Assembly: GCA_937934645.1 (NCBI GenBank)
Contig: CALGYZ010000006.1
Span: forward strand, 1-6,019
Length of the DNA stretch: 6,019 bases
Direction of reading: 5' to 3'
DNA from: an uncultured Bacillaceae bacterium
GTDB lineage: Bacteria > Bacillota > Bacilli > Bacillales > Caldibacillaceae
The notes below the pieces were generated by a model. That model was given only the letters and a program-made list of their open reading frames with translations, made no database searches and was not told the origin of the DNA. A program made the translations under genes and the position numbers. This document shows, piece after piece, positions 5,976-6,019 of the stretch. Numbering within the stretch: the first letter of the stretch is position 1; every line of letters starts with the position of its first letter.

Positions 5976-6019
5976 GTCGTCGACCTCCAATAGCGCATAA
6001 ACCCCGGGAGGTCGACGAC
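5976..6019 (+). CRISPR. candidate CRISPR repeat unit (single copy visible, long inverted arms)
   Basis: GTCGTCGACCTCC (5976-5988) and its exact complement GGAGGTCGACGAC (6007-6019) flank an 18-nt middle, AATAGCGCATAAACCCCG. The element starts 72 bp after cas6 and ends on the last base of the window, so no spacer or second copy can be seen. Support is the position, the strong RNA fold and a resemblance to the type III direct repeat of Mycobacterium tuberculosis as I remember it, which also begins GTCGTC and contains AAACCCCG followed after one base by GAGG. Against it, 44 nt is long for a repeat and 13-bp arms are unusually strong. A transposon end, terminator or assembly fold-back remain possible. 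Confidence 0.45.

Overview
The window looks like chromosomal DNA from a member of the Bacillaceae (Firmicutes), possibly a moderate thermophile. The evidence is purine-rich Shine-Dalgarno sites, SigA-type promoters, moderate G+C, and a gene set with clear relatives in Bacillus: YneR, YfhF, AmpS (M29), YtoQ and YedE. The species cannot be fixed from the sequence alone. The tetranucleotide CCGG is strikingly frequent in genes and gaps alike.

Layout from left to right. (1) At 1-88 on the minus strand lie the first 29 codons of a HesB/IscA-like protein (YneR type), cut by the window edge. (2) The AT-rich gap at 89-572 carries two GTGAA-N4-TTCAC palindromes of the Rex/Fnr type flanking the YneR promoter, and otherwise no supported gene. 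(3) At 573-1478 is a TIGR01777-family NAD(P)-binding epimerase-like protein (YfhF). (4) The gap at 1479-1852 has a weak terminator, an unexplained 7-bp inverted repeat and a possible promoter. (5) At 1853-3097 is an M29 metallo-aminopeptidase (AmpS). It converges on YtoQ (3570-3130, minus) across a shared bidirectional terminator. (6) At 3571-3790 two promoters sit back to back, one for ytoQ and one for yedE. (7) At 3791-4987 is a YeeE/YedE-family membrane transporter, closed by a strong terminator. (8) At 5151-5903 is Cas6, the CRISPR RNA endonuclease, with its own near-consensus promoter. (9) At 5904-6019 is a short leader-like stretch, then a 44-nt element with 13-bp perfect inverted arms that ends on the last base. 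It is best explained as the first visible repeat of a CRISPR array.

Most of the genes are independent single-gene units for housekeeping or sulfur/iron-sulfur metabolism. The accessory part is the right end. Cas6 is isolated from yedE by a terminator and lies 72 bp from the candidate repeat, so the window probably stops at the threshold of a CRISPR-Cas locus. No effector or adaptation cas gene is inside the window, so the type cannot be settled. The most notable signals are the candidate repeat, the Rex/Fnr-like operator pair, and the CCGG excess.
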